Of a stretch of DNA of 63,678 nt, positions 25,247 through 34,644 are shown in pieces. A program made the translations under genes and the position numbers. The stretch is from Prosthecochloris sp. (lineage in GTDB: Bacteria > Bacteroidota > Chlorobiia > Chlorobiales > Chlorobiaceae): positions 1 through 63,678 of the forward strand of contig RAZP01000023.1 of assembly GCA_004028745.1 (NCBI GenBank), given 5' to 3'. The notes under the pieces are model-generated. The model worked only from the letters and a program-made list of their open reading frames with translations, was not told the origin of the DNA and made no database searches. The stretch's first letter is position 1. The number at the start of each line of letters is the position of its first letter.

Positions 25247-25388
25247 GGACACCTCTATTAATTGTCGAGAGCGACCTGAAGACAAGGCGGACGGAACGCA
25301 GAAACCGGAGTGTACACAGAGTACATGAGGATTTCGAGTACCGCCCAACGAAGTATTCGGGGCGCGCAACAAATTAATAGAGGTGCCC
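25247..25388. repeat. MITE-like element with TTAA target duplication (copy 4)
   Basis: 142 bp. Ends GGACACCTCTATTAATTGTC and AACAAATTAATAGAGGTGCC are inverted repeats, and TTAA flanks both sides (25243-25246 and 25389-25392). The core has ACAAGGCGGACGGAACGCAG, a TGTAC-ACAGA-GTACA hairpin and CCGCCCAACGAAGTATTC. The body is very close to copy 5 (26629-26771). Confidence 0.9.
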
Positions 25389-25432
25389 TTAAATCACTCA
25401 GTTTAGGTCAGGGTAAGAAATAGAAGAACACA

Positions 25433-26128
25433 TTGGAAAACATAGCACATAATCTGCAGCAAATACGCAACGAGATCCGGTCAATCTGCGACAGGACCGG
25501 TCGAAATCCCTCTGATATCAGGTTGATCGCTGTTTCGAAAACCAAGCCTGCTGTGCTCGTCAAAGAAGCTTTTGATGCCGGTCAGGTGGATATAGGTGAA
25601 AGTTATGTCCAGGAGCTGGTAGAAAAACATGACTCTGAATTGCTTTCGGGACTGCCCTTGCGCTGGCATTTTATCGGGCACCTTCAGACAAACAAAGTAA
25701 AGGATATTGTCGGCAGAGTAAGCTTGATCCATAGTATTGACAAGCTGAAAACAGCCGAAGAACTTTCAAAACGAGCCTCCTGGAAAAACGTCACGGCCGA
25801 CTATCTGATCGAGATCAACACATCGGGAGAGACAACAAAATTCGGTCTTCCGCCAGCGGAGCTTCTTTCTTCTGCACCCGATTTCATCACTTTGCCCAAC
25901 ATCCGCCTGAGAGGGCTTATGACCATAGCCTCCCCGGACAGAAACAAAGCACGTCAGGAGTTCCAAGTGCTTGCAGAGCTGCTTGATAAACTTAGGAACA
26001 TTTCACCTGACCCGGCTCTGCTGACAGAGCTCTCGATGGGCATGAGCCAGGATTTTGACATCGCCATCGAAGAAGGAGCAACCATGATCCGTATCGGCAC
26101 AGCCATTTTCGGCTCACGGCAACGGTAA
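25433..26128 (+). CDS. PLP-binding YggS/PLPBP family protein
   Basis: 231 residues with an alanine-racemase-like N-terminal barrel fold. The PLP lysine is in LIAVSKTKPA, and HFIGHLQTNKVKDIV and LSMGMSQDFDIAIEEGATMIRIG are family signatures. These proteins keep PLP and amino-acid pools in balance and have no known catalytic step. The start is TTG. A CACTCAGTTTAGGTC word lies at 25395-25409. Confidence 0.94.
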   Translation: MENIAHNLQQIRNEIRSICDRTGRNPSDIRLIAVSKTKPAVLVKEAFDAGQVDIGESYVQELVEKHDSELLSGLPLRWHFIGHLQTNKVKDIVGRVSLIHSIDKLKTAEELSKRASWKNVTADYLIEINTSGETTKFGLPPAELLSSAPDFITLPNIRLRGLMTIASPDRNKARQEFQVLAELLDKLRNISPDPALLTELSMGMSQDFDIAIEEGATMIRIGTAIFGSRQR

Positions 26129-26130
26129 TA

Positions 26131-26625
26131 GATGAATGTTGGATTGTTGATTCGTTACAACAGCCGGCTTGCTTGACGGCGGGATAGCCGGGCAGCAAGA
26201 AATCAGTCAGCGGTCTTCAGTTGGCAGTAGGCGACTGGGGACTGAACCCTCGAGCCAACTTGTCACTCGTTACTGGTCACTTGTCACTCTATCGGCGTAG
26301 CGGGATTCGTACTCGTAATCAGCGTAGCGGTAATCGTACTCGTAATCGAAAATTGAGGGAGTAGGTAACGCTCTATTGTTGAACTGTTTGGAAGAAAACT
26401 GTAGGGGCAAACCTGTGTGTTTGCCCGTTTGAACAGGAAGAGATCAATGTTGGAGACAGGTTTATTTTTCTGTTGTTCCCCGTTTTGACTTTTTCCTCTT
26501 TCCTTTTGATTTTGCCTTTTGACTTTTACCCTTTGCCTTTTGCCTTTTGACTTTTCCCCAAACATCTATTTCACGGGGCGGCATGACTTTCAGGCTATCG
26601 AGCCATCAAGCTATCAAGCCGTTTT
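26131..26625. repeat. Long mosaic spacer of at least seven short-repeat families
   Basis: In order: octamer GTTGGATTGTTGATTCGTT; AGTTGGCAGTAGGCGACTGG heptamers (26218-26245); CTTGTCACTCGTTACTGGTC heptamers (26261-26290); CGGATTCGTACTCGTAATC-type modules twice (26293-26350); a GTAGGGGCAAACC...TTTGCCC palindrome (26401-26430); TTTTGACTTTT/TTTTGCC heptamers (26482-26558); GGCTATCGAGCCATCAAGCT octamers (26592-26622). It holds no recognisable gene. Confidence 0.85.
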
Positions 26626-26628
26626 TAG

Positions 26629-26771
26629 GGGCACCTCTATTAATTGTCTGTGAGCGACCTGAAGACAAGGCGGACGGAGCGCAGAAACCGGAGTGTACAC
26701 AGAGTACATGAGGATTTCGAGCACCGCCCAACGAAGTATTCAGGTCGCGTAACAAATTAATAGAGGTGCCC
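26629..26771. repeat. MITE-like element with TTA target duplication (copy 5)
   Basis: Ends GGGCACCTCTATTAATTGTC and AACAAATTAATAGAGGTGCC; TTA lies on both outer sides (26625-26627, 26772-26774) apart from one extra G at the left. GCGACCTGAA and TTCAGGTCGC pair just inside, then GGCGG/CCGCC, then TGTAC/GTACA, so the whole element folds as one long interrupted hairpin. Confidence 0.88.
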
Positions 26772-26961
26772 TTAATTACACAGAGGGGCATAGCTCCTTT
26801 TTCTCAGGAAATATCAGTTATTATCGAGCACAATTTGAATCCGTCAACTCAGGATTTTATATTGCGGATTGATTATTTTTGTCGGGCCTGGGTCAAGCTC
26901 TGAAGACGCAGTCACGGCATTTTCGAACCGAAGTTTTTAACGCCTGCGTTTCAGTTACCAT

Positions 26962-28194
26962 ATGCCGTACTCAAATTCACCTGTCTTTGTTCCTGCACAG
27001 CGTGTCGAGAATTATCATTACGCTATCCGCAACATAGTCAGCAGTGCAAAACTTCAGGAAAAACAGGGGAAAAAAGTCACCTATCTTAACATCGGAGATC
27101 CTACACTCTACGGTTTTCAGCCACCTGAGGAGCTTGTCGAGACAACGGTGCTTGCTCTCCGGCAGGGACATAACGGTTACTCGCCTTCGTCCGGGAAAAA
27201 GGATGCGGTTGAAGCGATCACCGAAGACGCCCTTTCACGAGGAATCAGAACTTCTCCGGAAAACATCATTATAACGTTCGGTGCTTCGGAAGCTGCAGAT
27301 CTGGTCTGTACCGCAATGCTCAACCCAGGTGATGAGGTGCTCTGCCCGTCTCCGGGTTATCCGCTCTATAACGCAATAATAGCAAAACTTAATGCCAAGG
27401 AGCTTTGCTACAGACTTGATCCGGATAACAGATGGTTTCCCGACCCCGAGGATATTGAAAGTAAGGTAACACCGCTTACCAAGATCCTTGTGGTCATCAA
27501 CCCGAATAATCCGACCGGAGAGTTGTATCCGCCGGAAGTACTCAGTAAACTGGTTGATATTGCGCGCCGACACCGCCTTCTGATCATAACAGACGAAGTA
27601 TATCACAAGCTTATCTATGAAGAGGCACACACTCCTCTTGCGTCAATGGCTGAAAATGATGTTGCGGTCATCACCATCGACAGCCTTTCGAAAAACTATA
27701 TGGCTCCGGGGTGGAGAATCGGGTGGCTTGCGATCACCAACAGCCACCTTATTCCCGACGTACGTCTGGCTTTTATCAAACTCGCCGATGCAAGGCTGTG
27801 CGCCCCGATGGCTCCCCAGTTTGCCATAAGGGCCGCCATGAATCTGAGAAAGGACTATATTGAAGAGGTCATGAACCGGCTGAAGGCTCAAAGGGAAATA
27901 ACCGTCAACATGCTCAATGCTATTCCGGGAATCAGCTGCAATTATCCCAAAGGCGCGTTTTACGTCATGGGGAAGGTCGATCTTGAGTCGCTACCATTCA
28001 GCTCTGACGAAGAGTTTGTACTGAAACTGTTACAGGAAAAACAGATTCTTTTTGTGCATGGTTCGGGGTTCAGAACTGATCCGTTACAGGGATTTTTCAG
28101 GGTTGTTTTTTTGCCCGATGTACCTACCCTGAGAAGAGTGTACAGTGACGTCAGTGATTTCATCAAACAATTCAGTAACTATTGCTCAACATAA
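26962..28194 (+). CDS. Class I/II pyridoxal-phosphate aminotransferase
   Basis: 410 residues. The PLP lysine is K244 in SLSKNYMAPGWRIGW. NPNNPTGELY, DEVYHKL and GASEAADLV are fold-type I landmarks. It belongs to the aspartate/alanine aminotransferase group and resembles AlaA-type alanine transaminases; substrate specificity cannot be read from the sequence. A copy of the CACAATTTGAA word lies at 26829-26861 upstream. It is 24 bases before the purine nucleoside phosphorylase gene. Confidence 0.9.
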   Translation: MPYSNSPVFVPAQRVENYHYAIRNIVSSAKLQEKQGKKVTYLNIGDPTLYGFQPPEELVETTVLALRQGHNGYSPSSGKKDAVEAITEDALSRGIRTSPENIIITFGASEAADLVCTAMLNPGDEVLCPSPGYPLYNAIIAKLNAKELCYRLDPDNRWFPDPEDIESKVTPLTKILVVINPNNPTGELYPPEVLSKLVDIARRHRLLIITDEVYHKLIYEEAHTPLASMAENDVAVITIDSLSKNYMAPGWRIGWLAITNSHLIPDVRLAFIKLADARLCAPMAPQFAIRAAMNLRKDYIEEVMNRLKAQREITVNMLNAIPGISCNYPKGAFYVMGKVDLESLPFSSDEEFVLKLLQEKQILFVHGSGFRTDPLQGFFRVVFLPDVPTLRRVYSDVSDFIKQFSNYCST

Positions 28195-28218
28195 TCTATA
28201 ATATAAAACCTCTTCACT

Positions 28219-29040
28219 ATGATCGAACAACGCGCGAAAATCCAAGAGGCGGTTACGTTTATCCGTACAAAAACCAGTGATGACTACCCTGTAGGAATTG
28301 TGCTCGGAACCGGCCTCGGTGCACTGGCAAAAGAAATAGATGTGGAGCTGTCACTTGATTACGGAGATATCCCTTACTTCCCTATCTCCACAGTGGAAAC
28401 CCACCACGGCAAACTTATTTTCGGAACTCTTGCCGGCAAAAAGGTTGTCGCTATGCAGGGACGCTTTCATTTCTACGAAGGCTACTCGATGCACCAGATT
28501 GTTTTCCCTGTCAGGGTCATGAAACATCTCGGCGTCAAAACCCTCGGTATCACTAACGCATGCGGCGGGCTGAACCCAGCTTTCAGCAAGGGTGACATCA
28601 TGCTTATTGACGATCACATCAACCTGCTGGGCAGCAATCCTCTTATAGGCCCTAACGATCAGGAAATCGGGCCAAGGTTCCCGGATATGTGCGCACCGTA
28701 TTCTCCGAAAATTCTCGAAATAGCCGAGCAGGTCGCGCTTGAAAACAGGATCAAGGTTCAACGCGGCGTGTATGTAGCCCTTTCGGGACCTTGCCTTGAA
28801 ACCCGTGCAGAATATCGGATGCTCCGTACTATCGGTGCCGATGTAGTCGGTATGTCAACCGTCCCGGAAGTAATCGCTGCGGTGCACCAGGGAACTGAAG
28901 TTTTCGGTATGTCAATCATTACCGACGAATGTTTCCCCGACAGCCTGCAACCGGTGAGCATCGATGAAATAATCGAAGTTTCCAACGGGGCCGAACCGAA
29001 AATGACAACTATTTTCAAAAACGTTGTAGAAAGACTTTAA
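28219..29040 (+). CDS. Purine nucleoside phosphorylase (PunA/trimeric type)
   Basis: 273 residues of the trimeric PNP/MTAP family. GTGLGALAKEI binds phosphate, METHHG-like VETHHGKLIFG and the NACGGLNP region follow, and GMSTVPEVIAAVHQG is the family signature. It phosphorolyses inosine, guanosine or related nucleosides. It lies directly before mtnA, so the pair may serve purine and methylthioadenosine salvage; an MTA phosphorylase activity is possible but the sequence looks more like PNP. Confidence 0.9.
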   Translation: MIEQRAKIQEAVTFIRTKTSDDYPVGIVLGTGLGALAKEIDVELSLDYGDIPYFPISTVETHHGKLIFGTLAGKKVVAMQGRFHFYEGYSMHQIVFPVRVMKHLGVKTLGITNACGGLNPAFSKGDIMLIDDHINLLGSNPLIGPNDQEIGPRFPDMCAPYSPKILEIAEQVALENRIKVQRGVYVALSGPCLETRAEYRMLRTIGADVVGMSTVPEVIAAVHQGTEVFGMSIITDECFPDSLQPVSIDEIIEVSNGAEPKMTTIFKNVVERL

Positions 29041-29128
29041 CCTGAATTGAGCGCTTTAAGCACCCCTTGCCCGGCATGTACGAAAAATTGTTCAACCCAG
29101 GTTCAATACATAAAAAAATACAATAACA

Positions 29129-30190
29129 ATGATTGACGCCGTTTCTTTTGAAAACAATACCCTTGGCTACCTCGACCAGCGGCTTCTGCCGCTGAAAGAA
29201 GAATATATCAGGACAACCAGCTACCTTGATGCCATTGAAGCGATAAAAACCCTGGCGGTTCGGGGCGCTCCGCTCATTGGCATTGTTGCAAGCTATACGG
29301 TTATGCTCGGCCTGAACAGCTACAATGGAAACAAGGAAGAATTTCCTGCATATTTTGAGAAACTTATAGCGGAGGTCGAAGCATCCCGCCCGACTGCGGT
29401 CAATCTTTTCTTTGCTACAGCGCGCATGAAAGAGGTGTACGATGCCCATTTTGCCTCAGACTCTCTTGAAGAACTCTTTTCAAAAATGCTTGCCGCGGCA
29501 AGAAAAATCCATAATGACGAAATTGCGAACTGCGAAAATATGGCTCGTCATGGAGTGGAACTTATCCAGCAAGACCTTGCCGAAACACTGAAAACAAGAA
29601 AACTCAACGTCCTCACACACTGCAACACCGGAACTCTTGCAACAGGAGGATCCGGGACGGCTCTCGGTGTCATCAAGCATGCCTGGCAGGAAGGCCTGAT
29701 TGAAAAAGTAATCACGGCTGAAAGCCGCCCACTGCTGCAAGGCTTGCGTCTGACCGCATGGGAGCTCGAAAAAGAGAGTATTCCCTTTCTATCGATATCT
29801 GATTCATCTTCAGCTTTCCTTATGCAAAAAGGAATGATCGATTTCGGCATCGTCGGCGCAGACAGAATTGCTGCAAACGGGGATACCGCCAATAAAATCG
29901 GCACATTTGCCCATGCTGTCAGCGCTGCTCGTCATAATGTACCATATTACATCGCTGCACCGGTATCAACAGTTGACATAACGTTAAGCGACGGCTCACA
30001 GATTCCTATCGAGGAACGCAGTGCAGACGAGCTCAGAACCATTTTCGGAAACCAGGTTGCCACTCCTTCCACACCGGTTCTCAATTACGCATTTGATGTG
30101 ACCCCCAATGAGTACATCCGGGGAATCGTTACCGATAAAAAAGCCGTTGTCGGGAATTATACGGAAGAGCTGAAAAAACTCGTAGATTAG
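29129..30190 (+). CDS. mtnA: S-methyl-5-thioribose-1-phosphate isomerase
   Basis: 353 residues of the eIF2B-like family. RGAPLIGIVA, the catalytic cysteine C165 in THCNTGTLATGG and the aspartate D245 in VGADRIAANGDTANKIGT identify MtnA. It isomerises methylthioribose-1-phosphate to the ribulose form in methionine salvage. No other mtn gene is nearby. A leader palindrome beginning AACCTGAATTGA (29040-) precedes it and a terminator follows. Confidence 0.95.
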   Translation: MIDAVSFENNTLGYLDQRLLPLKEEYIRTTSYLDAIEAIKTLAVRGAPLIGIVASYTVMLGLNSYNGNKEEFPAYFEKLIAEVEASRPTAVNLFFATARMKEVYDAHFASDSLEELFSKMLAAARKIHNDEIANCENMARHGVELIQQDLAETLKTRKLNVLTHCNTGTLATGGSGTALGVIKHAWQEGLIEKVITAESRPLLQGLRLTAWELEKESIPFLSISDSSSAFLMQKGMIDFGIVGADRIAANGDTANKIGTFAHAVSAARHNVPYYIAAPVSTVDITLSDGSQIPIEERSADELRTIFGNQVATPSTPVLNYAFDVTPNEYIRGIVTDKKAVVGNYTEELKKLVD

Positions 30191-30212
30191 ATCCACACGG
30201 AAAACAGCGTGG

Positions 30213-30240
30213 CAAAGGGGGGGGGAGACTCCCCTTTTTT
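30213..30240 (+). terminator. Terminator after mtnA
   Basis: A run of G with GGGGA-GAC-TCCCC pairing and AAA/TTT extension is followed by six T, 23 bases after the mtnA stop. 30241-30492 beyond it holds no gene; a TATAAT at 30435-30440 could be the Hpt promoter. Confidence 0.8.
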
Positions 30241-30492
30241 ATTTCGCATTTCTTCGTTATACTTTTTTATGATTGAAGCTCCTCAACCTGTAGAGGAATT
30301 TCAGCTTTTCACATCCCGAAGAGCCCCTATATCGGAAACTGTCCTCGCATAATGACCGATAAAGCTCGGGAAATACATATATTATGCTAAGAACTGTTCA
30401 GCCGGTAATGTTTATCGCAAAAAAGCAGCGCTTACTATAATGGCTGTCTCAAGCAGCTACAAACTCTCACACCCTGAACCTTCAGTAAAGAG

Positions 30493-30909
30493 ATGAAAAA
30501 CTGGTTAAAGAAAGATCAGACCGAAGAGAAAGAGTCACACCATAGCGGAACATCAGACAACCCCTTGCATGTTTTCGACTACAACGATTTTCTTGACCGT
30601 ATCATGGGAGACAAGGAACTGGCCATAAGTATTCTTGAAGAGTTTGCCGGGCTCATCGGTCAGCACGGAGAAAGGCTTCGCCAGGCTGTTGAGTCGGGGG
30701 ATCATGAAAACATCCGGCAGATAGGTCATCTTATAAAGGGTGAATCAGGTAACATAAGCGCACCGGCACTTTATGAAAGCTCTTATGCAATGGAAAAAGC
30801 AGGAAAATCACAAAACATCGCCGAACAAAACAAACTTCTTCCTGTAGTGCTTGAGAACATCGACAGTTTAACCAAAGCAATCCGGGAAGTATTACAGAAA
30901 GAGCAGTAA
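30493..30909 (+). CDS. Histidine phosphotransfer (Hpt) domain protein
   Basis: 138 residues. A single Hpt four-helix domain (~30-136) with the phosphorylatable His79 in GHLIKGESGNISA, close to the consensus HxLKGxSxxxGA. The first ~25 residues are charged and loose. Stand-alone Hpt proteins shuttle phosphate from a hybrid kinase receiver to a response regulator. The hybrid kinase at 2768 lacks its own Hpt, so it is a candidate partner, although 26 kb away and unproven. Confidence 0.85.
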   Translation: MKNWLKKDQTEEKESHHSGTSDNPLHVFDYNDFLDRIMGDKELAISILEEFAGLIGQHGERLRQAVESGDHENIRQIGHLIKGESGNISAPALYESSYAMEKAGKSQNIAEQNKLLPVVLENIDSLTKAIREVLQKEQ

Positions 30910-31151
30910 ACAGCCCTCCCCGCAGCCACCCGTATCGTCGGCACTTCACTCTCCTCAGGGTTGCCGGCTCTCAGGTCTATCGTGGCTCAACGATCTCTTC
31001 CGTTTGCTTATTATCAAATTGTTTTTTCAAAAATCCTTATCGACATGCCTGACGCTGCCTGCTTGTTGTCCTTTCAGCAGCAGCTCCGATTGCATGCATT
31101 GATATAATTCCGTACAATTAGTCGAATCAGGAAAGAATCCAAAACCAGATC

Positions 31152-32894
31152 ATGAATCTCGACCGGAGGCTTCTTCTGCTTGTAAAGCAGCACCCCCTGC
31201 CGTTTATCGCATCAGTTGTACTCGGCACACTTGGTGGAGTCATGCTGATCGGTCAGGCCTCCCTGCTGAGCAGGATTATCGATATAATTTTTCTGAAAAA
31301 CGCTGAACTTCAGGATATACTACAGTTTCTCGTCCTTTTTGCGCTTTTCAGCATCCTTCGTGCTGTTTTTAACTGGACAAGCGAAAGTGAAGCAAACCGG
31401 GGAACCCTGAAAATCAAGCAGCAGCTGCATGAAAAGGCCTTTGATAAAATAGCTTCTCTCGGCCCGCTTTACACCGGCTCGACACAAAGCGGGAAACTCA
31501 GCGTTAAAATTCTCAAAGGCGTCGAGTCCCTTGACCCTTATTTCAGCCAGTATATCCCCCAGCTCGCCCTTTCCCTGCTGCTCCCTCTCGCCATTCTCGC
31601 TGTCGTGTTTCCTGTCGATATAATCAGCGGCCTTATTCTGCTTGCATCCGCCCCCCTGATTCCCCTTTTTATGATTCTAATAGGCAAAGCCGCTCAAAAA
31701 GCAACTGCAAAGCAGTGGGAGACACTCAGCAGGATGAGCGGCAACTTTCTTGACGTGCTTCAGGGTCTTACTACTCTGAAACTTTTCAGCAGAAGCCGGG
31801 AAAGAGCTCACTCTATTTCTGAAATCAGCGAGGCGTTTAGACATGCAACCATGAAAGTCCTGAAAGTCGCATTTCTCTCGTCACTTGCGCTTGAACTTGT
31901 AGGCACCATAAGCACGGCAATTATCGCTGTAGGAATAGGTCTGAGACTCTGGACCGGGTCAATCGCTTTCGAGTCCGCATTCTTTATTCTTTTGCTTACA
32001 CCCGATTTCTATCTTCCTTTGCGTCAACTGGGCACAAAATTTCACGCCGGAATGGAGGGAGCCAGTGCAGCAAACGATATTTTCAACCTGCTCGAGCAAC
32101 CTGAACCCAAAAAGAAAACAACCGCCACCTCCTCCCATGCCCGCGGGTTTTCCGAAAAACCCATTCTGTTTGATAATGTAGGGTTTTCCTACACGGACGG
32201 AAACTCATACGCTTTGAAAGATATCAACTGTACGCTGGAACCCGGTTGTACAACAGCAATTACAGGACCAAGCGGAGCAGGAAAAACAACGTTTATTAAC
32301 GTGCTTCTCCGGTTTATCGAACCTCAGGAAGGAGCAGTTATGTTCGGTAATTCAAACCTTCAGAACTTTGACCGGGATGAATGGCTGCGATGGATATCTT
32401 GGGTACCCCAGCACCCTTACCTTTTTAATGCAACACTCCGGGAAAACCTGCTCCTTGCAAAAAAAGACGCCACGGAAGATGAACTGATGCAGGCCATCGA
32501 ATACAGCCGTCTGGAGCCGTTCATCCACTCACTGCCTCAGGGACTTGAAACACAGATCGGTGAGCAGGGAGCCAGAATAAGCGGCGGAGAAGCACAGCGT
32601 CTTTCACTTGCCCGGGCATTTATCAAAGACGCTCCGATTCTTGTTCTTGATGAACCCACGTCACATACGGACCCTGTTCTTGAGAAAGAGCTCCTTGCAT
32701 CGATGAACAAACTTATCAAAGGTAAAACAGCCGCGCTTATCGCCCACCGCCTGAGTACCGTTAAAAGTGCTGATCGTATACTGGTTTTTGACAAAGGCCG
32801 CATCGTTCAGTCCGGCTCTCACATGTCACTTATGGGGCAGGAAGGATTTTACCGTAACGCTCTGCGTACTTATCAAGAGGACACGACAGCATGA
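31152..32894 (+). CDS. cydD: Thiol reductant ABC exporter subunit CydD
   Basis: 580 residues: six-helix ABC membrane domain, then a nucleotide-binding domain with Walker A GPSGAGKTT, signature ISGGEAQR, and Walker B ILVLDEPT. CydDC exports cysteine or glutathione (and has been linked to haem) to the periplasm and is needed to assemble cytochrome bd. It overlaps cydC by four bases (ATGA), so the half-transporters are made together. No cydAB genes are in the window. Confidence 0.9.
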   Translation: MNLDRRLLLLVKQHPLPFIASVVLGTLGGVMLIGQASLLSRIIDIIFLKNAELQDILQFLVLFALFSILRAVFNWTSESEANRGTLKIKQQLHEKAFDKIASLGPLYTGSTQSGKLSVKILKGVESLDPYFSQYIPQLALSLLLPLAILAVVFPVDIISGLILLASAPLIPLFMILIGKAAQKATAKQWETLSRMSGNFLDVLQGLTTLKLFSRSRERAHSISEISEAFRHATMKVLKVAFLSSLALELVGTISTAIIAVGIGLRLWTGSIAFESAFFILLLTPDFYLPLRQLGTKFHAGMEGASAANDIFNLLEQPEPKKKTTATSSHARGFSEKPILFDNVGFSYTDGNSYALKDINCTLEPGCTTAITGPSGAGKTTFINVLLRFIEPQEGAVMFGNSNLQNFDRDEWLRWISWVPQHPYLFNATLRENLLLAKKDATEDELMQAIEYSRLEPFIHSLPQGLETQIGEQGARISGGEAQRLSLARAFIKDAPILVLDEPTSHTDPVLEKELLASMNKLIKGKTAALIAHRLSTVKSADRILVFDKGRIVQSGSHMSLMGQEGFYRNALRTYQEDTTA

Positions 32895-34639
32895 AAGAAA
32901 TAGTCAGGCTCCTTCACATTGTACGGCCCTTCCATTGGTGGATGCTGTTTGCAGCCGTGTTGGGGTTTGCCACTATCGGCAGCGGAATAGGGCTGCTCAT
33001 GTCTTCGGCATATATTATCGCCAAAGCCGCCCTCCACCCTTCTTTTCAGGAACTGCAGCTCGGCATTGCAGGTGTGAGGCTTTTTGGTGTGGCACGTGGT
33101 GTGTTCCGTTATATAGAACGGCTTGTTGCACATAACACAACTTTTAAAATTCTCTCCAGACTGCGGGTCTGGTTCTATGAATCGGTTGAACCGCTTACGC
33201 CCGCCAGACTTCTGCAATACAAAAGCGGTGATCTTCTGCAAAGAATCACAGGAGATATCGATACACTTGAAAACCTCTACGCCCGCGTGATTGCACCTCC
33301 CCTGACCGCAGCCATGATTTCGTCTCTTCTCTGGATTCTCATGGGAAGCTTCTCGATCACGTTCTCGATTACCCTTCTTTGTTTTCATGCCGCCGCCGCG
33401 GTAGGAATTCCTCTTCTTAGCAGCTACCTGAACCGGGGAACCGCCTCAAAAATCTCTGCGATGCAAACGGGGCTGCAGACAAGAACCCTCGACTGTATTC
33501 AGGGCATCAGCGACCTCATGCTTTTCAACCGTCTTGATGATCACATCAGGAAACTCCACCAGTTGAAACACCAGGAATTGAAGTTACAGAGAAAACAGGC
33601 CCTTATTCAGCGATCTCACGAATCATTGACCGGATTGCTGATGAACGGCGCTGTCATCGCCCTTTTATGGGTTCTCACACCTGAGGTGTCGGCAGGAAAC
33701 ATTAATGGCGTATACACAGCAGTAGTTATTATCGCAGTCATGGCATCATTCGAGGCATTTCTTCCTCTACCGGATGCGGCCCAGCATCTTGAAGCAAACA
33801 CAACGGCTGGAAAAAGACTCTTTGAAATCGTTGATGTACAACCGGCAATAACCGTACCTGAACAACCCGAACAGTTTCCTGAAAACCACACTATTTGTTT
33901 TGACAGTGTCACGTTTACCTATCCGGAAACATACAGTCCGGCACTTTCAAATATTTCGTTCAGCATCAATGAAGGGGAAAAAATAGCCTTTATAGGCCCC
34001 AGCGGTGCCGGCAAATCAACAATTACCAGCCTGCTGCTGAGATTCTGGGATCCATCAGAAGGAACCATCAGCATCGGCGGCAAAAAACTTGAACACTTCG
34101 ATCCGGAAACCGTCCGGCAAAACATAGGCATCGTAAACCAGACAACCTATCTTTTCGGAGAAACCATAAGGAACAACTTGCTGTTGGCAAAACCGGACGC
34201 AGGCGATGAAGAACTGAAGCAGGCCCTGACCTTCGCCGGTCTTGAGACATTCACCGGTAAGCTTGACCAGTGGGCAGGCCAACACGGCATGAACCTCAGC
34301 GGCGGTGAAAGACAGCGAATGGCAATTGCAAGAATGCTTCTGCAGGATGCACCGGTCATCGTGCTTGACGAAGCAACCGCAAATCTTGACACTATCACAG
34401 AGAAAAGTGTTATGCAAAGCATACTGAAGTTTTGTGGGCAGGATCAGGCAAAAACACTGCTTATCATCACCCACCGGCTGCGCAACATGGAGTTATTCGA
34501 CAGGATATTCGTGCTCGAAAACGGATGTATCGTGGAGCATGGCTCACATCACGAGCTTCTGAAGAACAAGGGTCTCTATGCCTCAATGTGGTCATTGCAA
34601 CACCAGCCCCTCTTCCCGGACCTCATAACCGGATCATAA
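32891..34639 (+). CDS. cydC: Thiol reductant ABC exporter subunit CydC
   Basis: 582 residues, an ABC half-transporter with an N-terminal six-helix domain (LRLLHIVRPFHWWMLFA-type start with MSSAYIIAKAALHP, characteristic of CydC) and a nucleotide-binding domain with GPSGAGKST, LSGGERQR and VIVLDEATANLD. It pairs with CydD. The next gene (PAP2-ArnT fusion) begins five bases after its stop, so transcription probably runs on into the sugar cassette. Confidence 0.9.
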   Translation: MKEIVRLLHIVRPFHWWMLFAAVLGFATIGSGIGLLMSSAYIIAKAALHPSFQELQLGIAGVRLFGVARGVFRYIERLVAHNTTFKILSRLRVWFYESVEPLTPARLLQYKSGDLLQRITGDIDTLENLYARVIAPPLTAAMISSLLWILMGSFSITFSITLLCFHAAAAVGIPLLSSYLNRGTASKISAMQTGLQTRTLDCIQGISDLMLFNRLDDHIRKLHQLKHQELKLQRKQALIQRSHESLTGLLMNGAVIALLWVLTPEVSAGNINGVYTAVVIIAVMASFEAFLPLPDAAQHLEANTTAGKRLFEIVDVQPAITVPEQPEQFPENHTICFDSVTFTYPETYSPALSNISFSINEGEKIAFIGPSGAGKSTITSLLLRFWDPSEGTISIGGKKLEHFDPETVRQNIGIVNQTTYLFGETIRNNLLLAKPDAGDEELKQALTFAGLETFTGKLDQWAGQHGMNLSGGERQRMAIARMLLQDAPVIVLDEATANLDTITEKSVMQSILKFCGQDQAKTLLIITHRLRNMELFDRIFVLENGCIVEHGSHHELLKNKGLYASMWSLQHQPLFPDLITGS

Positions 34640-34644
34640 AAGCA

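Noticed and set aside
31152..34639. Multidrug ABC exporter pair
   Set aside because: The order and the MSSAYIIAKAALHP segment of the second subunit fit CydDC better, although cydAB are not nearby.
34432..34644. Extended N-terminus of the PAP2-ArnT protein
   Set aside because: This part overlaps the end of cydC in another frame and reads as arginine-rich shadow sequence; the ATG at 34645 gives a proper membrane start.
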